A stretch of 64,000 nt of DNA from Methylobacter sp. (GTDB taxonomy: Bacteria; Pseudomonadota; Gammaproteobacteria; Methylococcales; Methylomonadaceae). The stretch is taken from the NCBI RefSeq assembly GCF_004322395.1, contig NZ_SCTW01000154.1, forward strand, positions 21,225 through 85,224, given 5' to 3'. Below are positions 1 through 9,600 of this stretch, in pieces (position 1 is the stretch's first letter; the number at the start of each line of letters is the position of its first letter). A program made the translations under genes and the position numbers. The notes under the pieces were generated by a model, which saw only the letters and a list, made by a program, of their open reading frames with translations, ran no database searches and was not told the origin of the DNA.

Positions 1-9
1 GCAATAACA

Positions 10-879
10 ATGATAGACGCAGCAATGGATCGAATTAAGGAATATTGGTTATTAGCACGATTCGATAAACCTATCGGCATCCTGATTTTATTGTGGCCTG
101 CATTATGGGCGCTGTGGGTTGCCAGCGACGGCAAGCCCGATTTGCTGGTGTTGGCCGTTATTTGCCTGGGCGTGGTGTTGATGAGAGCCGCCGGTTGCGT
201 GATTAACGATTACGCTGATCGCGACTTCGACCCGCATGTAGAGCGCACCAAACAGCGGCCTATCGCGGCCGGTAAGGTTAAGCCCAAGGAAGCATTGATC
301 GTTTTTGTGGTGCTGTGTTTGTGCGCTTTCGGCCTGGTGTTATTGCTGAATATCTACACCATCATGCTGTCGTTCATCGCCGCATTTTTAGCAGCCAGTT
401 ATCCGTTTATGAAGCGCTACACCCAACTACCCCAAGCTTATTTGGGTATTGCTTTTGGTTGGGCCGTGCCGATGGCTTTTTCCGCTCAGATAAATAGCAT
501 CCCGCCGGTGGCATGGGTGATGTATTTGGCCGTTATATTATGGGCATTGGTTTATGACACCATGTATGCGATGGTCGATAAGGATGACGATTTAAAAATA
601 GGCGTTAAATCGACGGCCATACTATTCGGCGCTTACGACCGCCAAATCATGGCCGGCTTACAGGTCATCATACTCGGCCTGTTGATTACGGTCGGGCAAA
701 TGGCGCAGACAAGCTGGCCTTACTATGGCGGTATTTTAGTCGCGGCAGGCTTATCGGTTTACCAGCAAAAATTGATTTTCCACCGGGAAAAAACGCTTTG
801 TTTTAAAGCGTTTTTAAACAGCAATTGGTTCGGTTTGGCTGTATTTGCAGGGTTGGTTGTTGATTATTGGCTGAGATGA
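10..879 (+). CDS. ubiA: 4-hydroxybenzoate polyprenyltransferase (UbiA)
   Basis: Integral inner-membrane prenyltransferase that joins the polyprenyl chain to 4-hydroxybenzoate in ubiquinone synthesis. The 289-aa length is normal for the family. The two Asp-rich motifs that bind Mg-diphosphate are visible: NDYADRDFD (residues 66-74) and YDTMYAMVD (182-190), set among about eight or nine hydrophobic helices. The start is the first ATG, only 10 bases into the window, so the promoter and any upstream ubiC cannot be seen. The next gene, on the same strand, begins about 140 bp later and belongs to an unrelated operon. Confidence 0.95.
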   Translation: MIDAAMDRIKEYWLLARFDKPIGILILLWPALWALWVASDGKPDLLVLAVICLGVVLMRAAGCVINDYADRDFDPHVERTKQRPIAAGKVKPKEALIVFVVLCLCAFGLVLLLNIYTIMLSFIAAFLAASYPFMKRYTQLPQAYLGIAFGWAVPMAFSAQINSIPPVAWVMYLAVILWALVYDTMYAMVDKDDDLKIGVKSTAILFGAYDRQIMAGLQVIILGLLITVGQMAQTSWPYYGGILVAAGLSVYQQKLIFHREKTLCFKAFLNSNWFGLAVFAGLVVDYWLR

Positions 880-1019
880 ATAAATTGATCAATGAATGTC
901 CTATTTGATTAGAGGGATTGCTGCGCCGATTTAGTATTGACACATTATATTTAAGGTAGCAGTATTGAATTTTATTCCCACTAATTTTTTAATGCCAAAG
1001 AGGCTGATAATAGATAGAT

Positions 1020-1847
1020 ATGGCGTTAGCAGAAGTGGGTGTTTCAGGCCTTATATTTATCAGGTCCATGTTGCTGCTGGTTGTAAGTCTGTGCAGTGTT
1101 GCAGATGAGAAACCGCCGTCGGTGGAATGGACCGCACCTGCCGGCGGCTGGATTTACGACGGCCTCACTAACAATTCCGATCAAGCAAGAGTAGCTTATC
1201 CGGTGCCGCCGATTGACCGCGGCGCGCAAAGCCATCGTATCGCCATCGAAGGCAAACTGAAAAACCTCAATGGCGTTCGGCAGCCGCATACACTGGTAGT
1301 TAATGGCAATCCGTTACCTTTATATACCGATGACGATGGCCTATTCGTGCGTCCTTACGCTTTCGGCTCAGGTTCCAACAGCGTTGCGCTGATGAGTTCG
1401 AGCGGTGAACGATTGCAGTCTGTGCAGTTTTATGATGCCAACGCTGAAAAAACGCCTGCGCGTATCCGCTTAATAATGGGCTGGGACGATCCTCAAGCTG
1501 AAGTCGATATACATGTTATTACCCCCGACGGGCAACATGCTTTTTTTGCAAATCCGGTGCTCAGCAATGGCGGCGGCCTTGATGTCGATGGCGTGGATGG
1601 CCCTGGTCCGGAAATATTTACTATGGCCGCGCCCGTGCACGGCACTTATCTGGTTTACGTGAATTACTGGGGAAATCTGACCGAGGATGGTTATAACTTC
1701 AATGCTCAGACTAATCGCAATGACATGATTACGACACAGATTACGCTGGTGCTGAACGAAAATACGATCAATGAAAAACGGGAAAATTTCATCGTGCCGT
1801 TGCGTACCATCGGTGAGCTACAGTTGGTGAAAACATTTCGTTACTAA
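1020..1847 (+). CDS. YfaP-like secreted protein (DUF2135), first copy
   Basis: A 275-aa exported protein of the YfaP/DUF2135 family, which accompanies bacterial alpha-2-macroglobulin genes; its biochemical role is unknown. An N-terminal hydrophobic stretch (about residues 9-27) looks like a signal sequence. An internal ATG at 1068 would give a shorter leader, but no good ribosome site decides between them. The C-terminal half carries the family signature: a GWDDP..VDIHVITPDG stretch, then GPGPEIF and YLVYVNYWGN. It is clearly paralogous to the gene at 11304-12092 (ITPDG.H, GPEIF.M.AP, YLVY.NY). It stands first in the yfa-type cluster, 56 bp ahead of the yfaA homologue, so the operon carries two YfaP proteins. 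Confidence 0.85.
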   Translation: MALAEVGVSGLIFIRSMLLLVVSLCSVADEKPPSVEWTAPAGGWIYDGLTNNSDQARVAYPVPPIDRGAQSHRIAIEGKLKNLNGVRQPHTLVVNGNPLPLYTDDDGLFVRPYAFGSGSNSVALMSSSGERLQSVQFYDANAEKTPARIRLIMGWDDPQAEVDIHVITPDGQHAFFANPVLSNGGGLDVDGVDGPGPEIFTMAAPVHGTYLVYVNYWGNLTEDGYNFNAQTNRNDMITTQITLVLNENTINEKRENFIVPLRTIGELQLVKTFRY

Positions 1848-1903
1848 AACATTTCGTTACTGATGATTCATGGAAGCAAATTTAGACATTAAAGCGGGAG
1901 ATT

Positions 1904-3658
1904 ATGCGGATGAATCCGACTGATAATAGTGACAAGAAGACAGGCCGGACATGGCTTAGTCCTCGTCTGGCGATGGTGATAAGCGTTTTGTTGGTTGCCG
2001 CCTTGGCAGCTACGATCGCCGAATGGAAATGGCAGTTAATAAGTCGGCATTTTTTCGCAACATCACAGGAAAGTCCAATTGTGCTCGAAAAGTTATCATT
2101 GGATCTTGAGCATCCCGATGCGTTGATTGAAAGCGAAGTGCTTGCTGATTTACCCAAGGATTTGCTCACCGTGCCTTTGCTGCATGATACGCTGACCGAA
2201 GACTTTGTGTTTTATTACCAGGCCAATGCCGACAGGTTAGGGCTGGCCGGAAGTTTGCGCAGGATTGTCTATGAGCACAAATTGACCGTGCAGGACTCCC
2301 TGATCGCCGATCTGTTGAGCCAGCCGGCCCAATTGGCGCTATGGCGCAGTGCTGACGGCAAGCTGACTTACAGTCTGCTGCGTATTAAAACCGGCTTGCT
2401 GGCACAAGCATCGCTGTCGATGGTGAATGTCATGCAGTCTATTGCCGAAGCGGCAGGTGAGGATAGGCAGCTGACAAAATCGGCAGACATGATGCTGAAC
2501 GGGGAAAAAATACAGTTTTACAGTTTGCGCTACCTTCGCGGCAAGAACCTGCTGTTTGCGTATCACAATGGCTATTTGATAGCGCTATCGAATCCGGCCA
2601 TGGCGATCGATTCTGAAAACGGCGAGGCTGAATTATCCGACTCGGCGCTTACCTTAATCGGCCATTTATTCAATGGCGATAATCTTTTTACCGATCATTT
2701 CGGCTTAACGCAAAGTTCCGTCAAACACCGGGTCAGCCTGCATGCCGATCATTTGATGATGGGTTATCAGGCATTTTTTCCGATGCTGGCAGGTTTGCGC
2801 TTTGAAATGGACAACACCGGTTGGCATAGTTTTCTGGCTGTGAATAATGGGACGACGAATAAAAACTTGAATGTCGATGCCTTGTGGCGCGCAATGCCTG
2901 CGGATGCAGGGATGTGCGTCGCATTGCCGCTGGAAACGGACAATATTGAAAATATTATCCGGAAAGTTGCATCGGATAAATCCGAGTTGGACGATATTGA
3001 TTCGGTGCTGACCGGCGCTGCTGCGCTGTGCTGGTACGGTAGTTCAAGAATGCATACGCCGCTGATTGCGCTTGAGTTGGCTGCAAATGTTCAGCAGCCC
3101 GAAACGGACAATGAATTAGCCGGTTTGTTTACCGATATTATTGGCAGCTATGAAAAAAAGGTTGAGGGAGGGCGTTTTCCTGTCGATAGCCGGGATCTGG
3201 CAAGCGGAAAATTATGGCAACGTATTGTCGGCTCCAAATATGGTCTTTATAGCGCGGATCAGGCGGAGCCGCCACTGGATCTGGCATCCCAAAATTTCTT
3301 TCGTGTGAGTTTTGCTCGCCATGGCAGCACGCTGTTGTTTTCGCTGGACGATAAATTGTTGCAACACGCCCTGGATACCTTAGACAAGAATTACCCCGCA
3401 TTATCCGAAAAAGTTCCTGCCGGTTCGACGATGCCGATATACCTGTCCCCTGGCAAGCTGGCGCCTTTGCTGGAACTTGAGTCGATGGACAGCCTTCCTG
3501 CGGATCAGGAAGCCATTTTCCGCAATGCCGCTGAAAAGAATCTGCTGCCCAAAATCCGTGCTTTGCAAGCTTATCCTGACTATTTGCTACTGCTGCCGCA
3601 AGGATTTCATGCGGATTCGGATTGGAAATGGCAGCCTCTTGAATGGAAGCCTTTGTGA
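1904..3658 (+). CDS. yfaA: YfaA-like DUF2138 protein, membrane-anchored
   Basis: A 584-aa protein matching Escherichia coli YfaA (DUF2138, about 560 aa). A single membrane segment at about residues 22-40 follows a basic N-terminus, so it is probably a signal anchor with the bulk in the periplasm. Recognisable parts are the [12 protein letters not shown] stretch near residue 67 and the [12 protein letters not shown] stretch near 112. The start is supported by a GGGAG element five bases ahead of the ATG. The 3' end overlaps the yfaT homologue by 16 bp, which implies translational coupling. In Pseudomonas the corresponding Mag proteins form a complex with the macroglobulin MagD in the inner membrane; equivalence here is inference. 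Confidence 0.88.
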   Translation: MRMNPTDNSDKKTGRTWLSPRLAMVISVLLVAALAATIAEWKWQLISRHFFATSQESPIVLEKLSLDLEHPDALIESEVLADLPKDLLTVPLLHDTLTEDFVFYYQANADRLGLAGSLRRIVYEHKLTVQDSLIADLLSQPAQLALWRSADGKLTYSLLRIKTGLLAQASLSMVNVMQSIAEAAGEDRQLTKSADMMLNGEKIQFYSLRYLRGKNLLFAYHNGYLIALSNPAMAIDSENGEAELSDSALTLIGHLFNGDNLFTDHFGLTQSSVKHRVSLHADHLMMGYQAFFPMLAGLRFEMDNTGWHSFLAVNNGTTNKNLNVDALWRAMPADAGMCVALPLETDNIENIIRKVASDKSELDDIDSVLTGAAALCWYGSSRMHTPLIALELAANVQQPETDNELAGLFTDIIGSYEKKVEGGRFPVDSRDLASGKLWQRIVGSKYGLYSADQAEPPLDLASQNFFRVSFARHGSTLLFSLDDKLLQHALDTLDKNYPALSEKVPAGSTMPIYLSPGKLAPLLELESMDSLPADQEAIFRNAAEKNLLPKIRALQAYPDYLLLLPQGFHADSDWKWQPLEWKPL

Positions 3659-4293
3659 AAAAATGGCTGATCGGTTTTTTTCTGCTGCCTCTCAGTTTTC
3701 AGGTTGCAGCGGATAATGTTGCCGATGTGCATTTGACTGCGCAACAGTCGCAGGTTTTTCGCAGTTGGTTCGTGCGTATTGTTGAGGAACAGTTGCGGCA
3801 GGGGCCTAGTCCTCGTTGGTATCAGCAGGATTGTGCGGGTTTGGTGCGTTTCGCGGCTAATGAAGCTTTAAAAATTCACGATACGAAATGGTTGCGCAGT
3901 AACGGCATCGGCCACGAGTTCCTGCCGCCGGAATTAACGTTGACCACCAACCAGCGCCAGTTGGCGCAGAAATGGAATGTCGGCAACGGTAAAACCGATG
4001 CCTATGCCGAAGCGATATTGTTGATTCAGCATAACAGCCGGTTTCTCGGCCGCGATGTCAATCAGGCCCGACCCGGAGATTTGCTTTTTTTCGATCAGGG
4101 CGATGATCAGCATTTGATGATTTGGATGGGGTATTTTATCGCCTATCACACCGGATCAAGCTCGCCGACCGATAACGGGCTTCGGGCAGTTGCTTTGAAT
4201 CAGCTGATGCATTGGAAAGATACCCGGTGGATACCTGACGAACAAAATCCGAATTTTATTGGCGTTTATCGGCTGGAATTTTTAACCCGATAA
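3643..4293 (+). CDS. yfaT: YfaT-like DUF1175 protein, secreted
   Basis: A 216-aa exported protein of the DUF1175/YfaT family (E. coli YfaT is about 207 aa). A Sec-type leader ends near residue 24 (LSFQVAA before DNVADVH). The mature part contains a [14 protein letters not shown] segment and an [10 protein letters not shown]...HLMIWMG segment. These resemble the Cys and His neighbourhoods of NlpC/P60-like papain-fold peptidases, so a cell-wall or peptide-cleaving role is possible but unproven. It overlaps yfaA by 16 bp and precedes the macroglobulin gene, as in enterobacterial yfa clusters. Confidence 0.85.
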   Translation: MEAFVKKWLIGFFLLPLSFQVAADNVADVHLTAQQSQVFRSWFVRIVEEQLRQGPSPRWYQQDCAGLVRFAANEALKIHDTKWLRSNGIGHEFLPPELTLTTNQRQLAQKWNVGNGKTDAYAEAILLIQHNSRFLGRDVNQARPGDLLFFDQGDDQHLMIWMGYFIAYHTGSSSPTDNGLRAVALNQLMHWKDTRWIPDEQNPNFIGVYRLEFLTR

Positions 4294-4310
4294 ACCTGAA
4301 AAACATAGTT

Positions 4311-4430
4311 TGTCCACGAAAAGCACGAAAAGCACGAAAAAATCATTACGTTGTATTGTTCTGTCATTTATCTTTCGTGTGATGTTTCACAACGTTGAAT
4401 ATTTTCGTGCTTTTCGTGGACGAATGATTT
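4311..4430. repeat. Inverted-repeat element, CCACGAAAAGCACGAAAA family
   Basis: The yfaT-yfaS gap holds a 120-bp element with mirrored arms: TCCACGAAAAGCACGAAAA on the left (from 4312) and TTTTCGTGCTTTTCGTGGA on the right (from 4402). The left arm contains an extra copy of GAAAAGCAC. A second member of the family lies at 40185-40327. Transcribed, it would form a long stem, so it may lower read-through from yfaT into yfaS. Confidence 0.8.
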
Positions 4431-4455
4431 TTATAGAATAAATGTAGATAAGATC

Positions 4456-7400
4456 ATGAATAATCCTTTGTTTTTTCGATGTGTGCTGATTTCATTGTTG
4501 CTGGTTATGGCTGCTGCCGTTTCGGCAGAGCCTAACGAATCGATTCCTGCCAGCGATTACATGTACAACCAGGCAGGCGGAAAATTTTTCCTGCTGGCGG
4601 ACAGCAGCTTTGGTAGCGCCGAAGAGGCGCGGGTGCGTCTGGAAGCAACGGATCGCTCTAATCTGGAAAGCTATGGCGGTGTCGATATTCGCGTTTATCG
4701 CATCCGCAATCCGTTGGAATTTTTGAAACAACAAAAAAACCTGCATCGCATACAGCCGGAAGTTAATTACAAAGGCGAAGGTCTTGCCAACACCTTGGGA
4801 TATTTATGGGATAACTGGTATCGAAAGTCGCGCCGTGCGATGCAACGGGTTTTTTCTTATCAAATGCGCAAGACCGTCACGACCGAAGCGCCGAGCTTGA
4901 AAATGGGCAAGTCTATAGGCAAGCCGACGGAATTCGAGCATCATCCTGAATTCGACCCCATTCCCGGCTTGCCGTTAGTCAGCCAATTCCGTTATCCGGT
5001 CGGTGAGGCTAAGACGATCCAGCCACCTGCCGGTGTGGCGCTTAGCGGCTCATCGAGCAATTTTATTGCGCCGTCCGAAGGTAATGTTTATATCCCGCTC
5101 GGCAAGCTGGAACCGGGCTTGTACCTGACCGAAGCCTTTGCCGGACAGTTTCGCGCCACGACGATGGTTTTTGTGTCGGACACGATTGCCGTTACCAAAA
5201 TTTCCGGCAAGGAACTTTTGGTGTGGACGGCAGACAAGAATACCGGCGCAGCAGTCGCAGATACGCAAATCTACTGGACGGACGGCGTCGGCGTGCTAAA
5301 TAGCGGCAAGAGTGACGATAACGGCCTTCTGCATCTGTCTCATGCCAGTTCCGAACGCAGTTATGTGCTGGGCGAGGATAACAACGGCGGCGTATTTGTG
5401 TCGGAAAATTTCTACTACGACAGCGAAATATATAACAGCAAGATGTATGCGTTCACGGATCGGCCGTTGTATCGCCCCGGCGATGCGGTTGATATTAAGA
5501 TTGTCGGCAGGCATTTTAAGAGTGCTCGGGAATCGGAGTTGCCCAAAGCCGGGCCGATTGAGCTGACTATCGTCGATGCTGCCGGTGCATCCTTGCAAAC
5601 GCTGAAACTGGATTTCGAACCCTTGCACGGTGCGGATACCCGCTTTTTATTGCCGCAAAACGCTGTTGCGGGAGGCTATGAAATCCGCTTCAGTTACGAT
5701 AATCAACAATATTCCAGCGCTTTTCGGGTGGCCGAATATGTAAAACCTCATTTCGAGATTTCATTGAATTTGGACAAGACGGATTATCGGACCGGTGAGC
5801 CGGTGGAAGGGCAATTGCTGTTGCTTTATCCGGACGGCAAGCCGGTTAAGGGGGCGCATATCGACATCAGCCTGCGTGTGCAACAGTTGTCGATGGTCGA
5901 CAGTGAGCTGCAATACCTGGGGCAGTTTCCGGTCAAGCTGCAAACGATGAACCTGGTGACTGACGATCATGGCGCGGCGCACATGACATTGCCTGCCGCC
6001 GAAAAGCCCAGCCGGTATCTGTTGACGATTTTTGCCAGCGACGGCGCGGCATTCAGGGTCAAAAACACCAGGGAAATCCTGATTGAGCGCGGTGCGATGC
6101 AATATCAGTTGAGCGCTCCGCAACGTTTTAGCGCTTTGGGTTCACCGGTTACGTTTTCTTATACCGGTCAGGCCGATGCAGCTAATAAGCCGGTGCGTTA
6201 CGAGTGGGTGCGTCTTGAAGATCAAAGCCGCGGCTCCGCCGATTTGGCCGATTTAAGTGGGCAATTTACCGTGCAGTTTGACAAGCCCGGCACTTATAAC
6301 CTGAACCTGAAGGATCAGGCAGGCCTGATTGTTGGCGGCACCAGTCATACCGTCAGCGGCCCTGACATGAAAGCGGCGGCAGGCAGTATTGAAATGATCA
6401 TGGATAAATCGGAATATCAGGTCGGTGATACTGCGGTTGCTTTGCTGACTTTTCCCGAACCTGTGCAGGATGCGTTGCTGACTTTGGAACGCGACAATGT
6501 CCACTCCACCGCGTTGCTGTCCAAGGGCGGCGATTGGTTGAAAATCACGCGTCTTAATGACACGCAGTATCAGCTGTCTATTCCCGTGCAAGCCGATTTT
6601 TCGCCTAATATCACCGTGTCCGCGTTGTATACCTTGCACGGCGATTACAGCTTTCAAAATGCCGGTATCAAGGTGGTGATGCCGACCATAGCGGTCGAGA
6701 TCAAAACCGATAAGGAGGTCTACAAACCCGGCGATACCGTCACCGTGGAGCTGCAAACCCGGTTTGCCGATCAGCCGGTATCGGCGCAACTGACGGTCAG
6801 CGTCGTCGATGAAATGATTTATGTGTTGCAGCCGGAAATTGCGCCGACTATCGATAATTTTTTCTATCATCCGCGACGGAACAATGTGCGCACCGCGGCG
6901 AGTTTGTCTTTTATCAGTTATGACGTGGCTATTCCGCATTCGGAGGCAACGGCGCAAAGCAACCGTAATGATAGAAACATTAAGCTGCTTGAGCGGCCGC
7001 GCCGGGAAGATGTCGATACGGCGGCCTGGAAACCTGATTTGACGACCGACAAGGACGGTAAGGCGCAGTTCACCTTTGTCGTGCCCGATTCCCTGACTCG
7101 CTGGCGCATTACCGCCAGGGCGATTAATGCGGAAGGCCATGTCGGTCAGCGCAAGGCTTATGTGCGTTCGGAGAAGGATCTGTACCTGAAATGGTCCGGG
7201 CCTACGCGTTTTCGTGCGGGCGATCATCCTGCACTCGGTTTGCTGGCGTTCAACCAGCAAAAGCAAAATATTACCGCAGACTGGTCCGTAGACCTTGAAG
7301 GGCAATCCCAAAGCAAGACAGTGGAGTTGCGTCCCGGCATTAATTATCTGGCCTTGCCTGACGATATTGTTTTTAAACCGGGGAAATTGGAAACCAGCCT

Positions 7401-9003
7401 GGAGCTGGCAGGGGAGGAACAGGATAGTCTCAGCGTTACCCTGAACACCAGTGCGGCAAACTGGCAGGATTTGCATACGCTAGTGCTGGACATCAATCAA
7501 CGCAGTACCGCTCTGGCATTGCCCGATGATGCAACGGATATTGATTTGCGTATCAACGGCTCTGTCTCGGCTCTATTTTATTCGGCGTTGGACGATTTGC
7601 TGGACTACCCGTACGGTTGCGTCGAACAGACTGCCAGCCGCCTGCTGCCGTTGAGTCTTGCCTATCCGCAATTGCAGCAGGCGGCTCCGGGCATACGCGA
7701 ACGTTTGCAATTAATGATGAAGAACAGCCGGTTGCGCCTAGTGCAGATGGCGGGACCTAATGCGGCGTTTACTTGGTGGGGCAACAGTTCCGGGGCCGAC
7801 GCATTCCTGACCGGATACGCTTATTATGCGGACTGGTATGCCAGCCGTGCGTTGGGGTTGAATATGCCTCAGGAGCATTGGCAGCGGGTGCAGGATGTCT
7901 ATGCGACTGAAGCTCAGCACACGCCGCTGCTGCAACGGGCGTTGATCATCGATTTTGCCGAGCATATGCAGTTGCCGGTAACGACATTACTGCAGGGTTT
8001 GATGGACGATCTGGCAAAAGCCGGCGACGGGGACTCATCGGTCACTATCACGGACGGCATGAGCGTTGTTATGGCCGCTCCGGAATCGCCGCTTGGGCTC
8101 GCTGCCGCTCGCGTCATTACAGCCAGACTGGCTGAAGCTAAAGGCGTTGCGCGGCCCGAGGCGTTTGCCACAGGTTTGCCGGCGGCACAGGCATTGCTGG
8201 ATAGCAGCAGTCTGGTTTTTGCCGACGCAGTGAAATTGTATCGCCAGCCGTTGGATAGCGCGCGCAGCCGTGCGCTGTTTGCCCGCTTGTCGCCGGAGCA
8301 GGCGACGCTTGAGCGGGCTTTGGCGCTCACTTGGCTATATGAAACTGCTGCAAAAGCGGAATCGGATCAAGTTTATGTGCCGAAAGGCGAATGGCAACCG
8401 AGGCCGACCTCAATAGGTAACGCTCACTGGCAATGGCAGGGTGAGGCACCTCCCGCTGAATTGAACTTGACAGAAGACCCAAAACAACCGCTGCGTGCCG
8501 GTTTGAATTTTTCCAGCGCCAGCGCCCCTGTTGCGGGCAATGCGCCGGTTCAAATTATCCGCCATTTGCAACAGCTCGTGCCCGGCACTGAAAGCCTGCA
8601 TTTCCAGGGGCAGGATGTAACTGACGGTAAAGTGTCCGGCGATGCGTTGTATCTGGATGAAATTGTGCTGAAGAGTTCTGCCGACAAGCCGTTGCGCTAC
8701 GGTATTATCGAGGTACCGCTGCCGCCAGGAGCAGATGTCGAGCGCACCACCTGGGGCATACAGTTGACGCCTTCCGGTAGCCAACAGGCGGCTCCGTTGG
8801 AAAAGGCGCAGAATGAAACAGGACAACTGCTTTATGCCGTGCCTATCGACAGTTTGAGCGGCGAGTTGCATATTCGGCATTTGTTGCGTTTTTCGCAAAA
8901 AGGCCGGTTCAATTTACCGGCGGTGCGCTATCGGCATATGTATGATCCGGCAAAATCCGCGCTGGAGTCGCCGGTTGTTTATAGCACATTGCGGGTTGAG
9001 TAA
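4456..9003 (+). CDS. yfaS: Bacterial alpha-2-macroglobulin (YfaS/MagD-like) with thioester motif
   Basis: A 1515-aa periplasmic protease-trapping protein of the alpha-2-macroglobulin family (E. coli YfaS is about 1530 aa). It has a Sec leader of about 24 residues (AAAVSA before EP) with no lipobox Cys. The macroglobulin repeats fill residues 150-850, including the FTDRPLYRPGD motif near 335. A bait-like variable stretch lies near 800-850, just before the DLTTDKDGKAQFTFVVPDSLTRWRI region. The helical thioester domain starts near 1020 and contains YPYGCVEQT, with Cys1055, Glu1057 and Gln1058. An intact CxEQ is unexpected, since characterised YfaS/MagD members are recalled to lack it. Its neighbours are the DUF partners typical of this operon. 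Confidence 0.93.
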   Translation: MNNPLFFRCVLISLLLVMAAAVSAEPNESIPASDYMYNQAGGKFFLLADSSFGSAEEARVRLEATDRSNLESYGGVDIRVYRIRNPLEFLKQQKNLHRIQPEVNYKGEGLANTLGYLWDNWYRKSRRAMQRVFSYQMRKTVTTEAPSLKMGKSIGKPTEFEHHPEFDPIPGLPLVSQFRYPVGEAKTIQPPAGVALSGSSSNFIAPSEGNVYIPLGKLEPGLYLTEAFAGQFRATTMVFVSDTIAVTKISGKELLVWTADKNTGAAVADTQIYWTDGVGVLNSGKSDDNGLLHLSHASSERSYVLGEDNNGGVFVSENFYYDSEIYNSKMYAFTDRPLYRPGDAVDIKIVGRHFKSARESELPKAGPIELTIVDAAGASLQTLKLDFEPLHGADTRFLLPQNAVAGGYEIRFSYDNQQYSSAFRVAEYVKPHFEISLNLDKTDYRTGEPVEGQLLLLYPDGKPVKGAHIDISLRVQQLSMVDSELQYLGQFPVKLQTMNLVTDDHGAAHMTLPAAEKPSRYLLTIFASDGAAFRVKNTREILIERGAMQYQLSAPQRFSALGSPVTFSYTGQADAANKPVRYEWVRLEDQSRGSADLADLSGQFTVQFDKPGTYNLNLKDQAGLIVGGTSHTVSGPDMKAAAGSIEMIMDKSEYQVGDTAVALLTFPEPVQDALLTLERDNVHSTALLSKGGDWLKITRLNDTQYQLSIPVQADFSPNITVSALYTLHGDYSFQNAGIKVVMPTIAVEIKTDKEVYKPGDTVTVELQTRFADQPVSAQLTVSVVDEMIYVLQPEIAPTIDNFFYHPRRNNVRTAASLSFISYDVAIPHSEATAQSNRNDRNIKLLERPRREDVDTAAWKPDLTTDKDGKAQFTFVVPDSLTRWRITARAINAEGHVGQRKAYVRSEKDLYLKWSGPTRFRAGDHPALGLLAFNQQKQNITADWSVDLEGQSQSKTVELRPGINYLALPDDIVFKPGKLETSLELAGEEQDSLSVTLNTSAANWQDLHTLVLDINQRSTALALPDDATDIDLRINGSVSALFYSALDDLLDYPYGCVEQTASRLLPLSLAYPQLQQAAPGIRERLQLMMKNSRLRLVQMAGPNAAFTWWGNSSGADAFLTGYAYYADWYASRALGLNMPQEHWQRVQDVYATEAQHTPLLQRALIIDFAEHMQLPVTTLLQGLMDDLAKAGDGDSSVTITDGMSVVMAAPESPLGLAAARVITARLAEAKGVARPEAFATGLPAAQALLDSSSLVFADAVKLYRQPLDSARSRALFARLSPEQATLERALALTWLYETAAKAESDQVYVPKGEWQPRPTSIGNAHWQWQGEAPPAELNLTEDPKQPLRAGLNFSSASAPVAGNAPVQIIRHLQQLVPGTESLHFQGQDVTDGKVSGDALYLDEIVLKSSADKPLRYGIIEVPLPPGADVERTTWGIQLTPSGSQQAAPLEKAQNETGQLLYAVPIDSLSGELHIRHLLRFSQKGRFNLPAVRYRHMYDPAKSALESPVVYSTLRVE

Positions 9004-9054
9004 ATGGCGATGTTCGGAAAATAGAACACGGATGATACGAAACACCAGAGCTTT

Positions 9055-9136
9055 GCCATCTTTCTCCGTTCGTCCTGAGCCTGTCGAAGCCAGTCATGAG
9101 CTTGTCGAATGGGATGAATGGAGAAAGATGGCAAAG
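9055..9136. repeat. Compound REP palindrome after yfaS
   Basis: Outer arms TTTGCCATCTTTCTCC and GGAGAAAGATGGCAAA enclose two inverted copies of the REP core (GTCCTGAGCCTGTCGAAG, then a variant ATGAGCTTGTCGAA). The whole 82-bp unit can fold as one long hairpin. It lies between the yfaS stop and the inserted GIY-YIG gene. Confidence 0.85.
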
Positions 9137-9200
9137 CCCCAGAGTGAAATCAGAGGATTCTCCGAGCAAAGTCGAGAGATTTACAAATAAAGGATAAAAA

Positions 9201-9545
9201 ATGTTTTGGGCTTATATTCTTCGCTGTGCCGATGGTAGTTATTACACTGGACACACCGACAACCTTGAAATGCGCATCGGTCAACATCAGGCTGGGGAAT
9301 GTGCTGGTTATACAGTAACATGCCGCCCACTAGAGCTTATCTGGTCACAAGATTACCCCACCCGAGAGGAAGCCTTATCAGCTGAGAGGCAAATCAAAGG
9401 CTGGTGCCGCAAAAAGAAAGAAGCCATGATGCGCGGCGACTGGGCAGAAGTGTCTCGTTTGGCCCAAAGTAAATCCGCCCATCCTTCGACAAGCTCAGGA
9501 CGAACGGATTTACTTTTAAGCTCATCCCAGAAAAATCGAAGGTGA
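9201..9545 (+). CDS. GIY-YIG nuclease-domain protein
   Basis: A 114-aa single-domain protein of the UvrC/YhbQ-like GIY-YIG family. The motif appears as WAYILRCADGSYYTGHT (residues 3-19), followed by the family Arg (R25), LELIWSQDYPTREEAL, and the basic helix AERQIKGWCRKKKEAMM. Its cellular role is unknown; relatives are small putative endonucleases. GGATAAAAA precedes the ATG. The C-terminal tail, from about residue 93, reads HPSTSSGRTD; this is the in-frame translation of a REP repeat (9482-9505) rather than ancestral protein. It interrupts the yfaS-yfaQ adjacency seen elsewhere and is flanked by REP sequences on both sides. Confidence 0.85.
   Translation: MFWAYILRCADGSYYTGHTDNLEMRIGQHQAGECAGYTVTCRPLELIWSQDYPTREEALSAERQIKGWCRKKKEAMMRGDWAEVSRLAQSKSAHPSTSSGRTDLLLSSSQKNRR
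9482..9508. repeat. REP element inside a coding region
   Basis: Contains CCTTCGACAAGCTCAGGACG, the core of a repeat also seen near 9070, 18570, 18593 and 32290. Here it lies in frame in the 3' end of the GIY-YIG gene and supplies the PSTSSGRTD tail. Confidence 0.85.
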
Positions 9546-9600
9546 GCCTGTTGAAGAGCTTGGGTTTATATGCGCACTCTGTTTCATATAGAACTTAGGA

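Noticed and set aside
6253..7476. A 407-codon open frame on the minus strand within yfaS
   Set aside because: It is antisense to conserved macroglobulin domains, with no family resemblance and no ribosome site; it is a by-product of codon use in yfaS.
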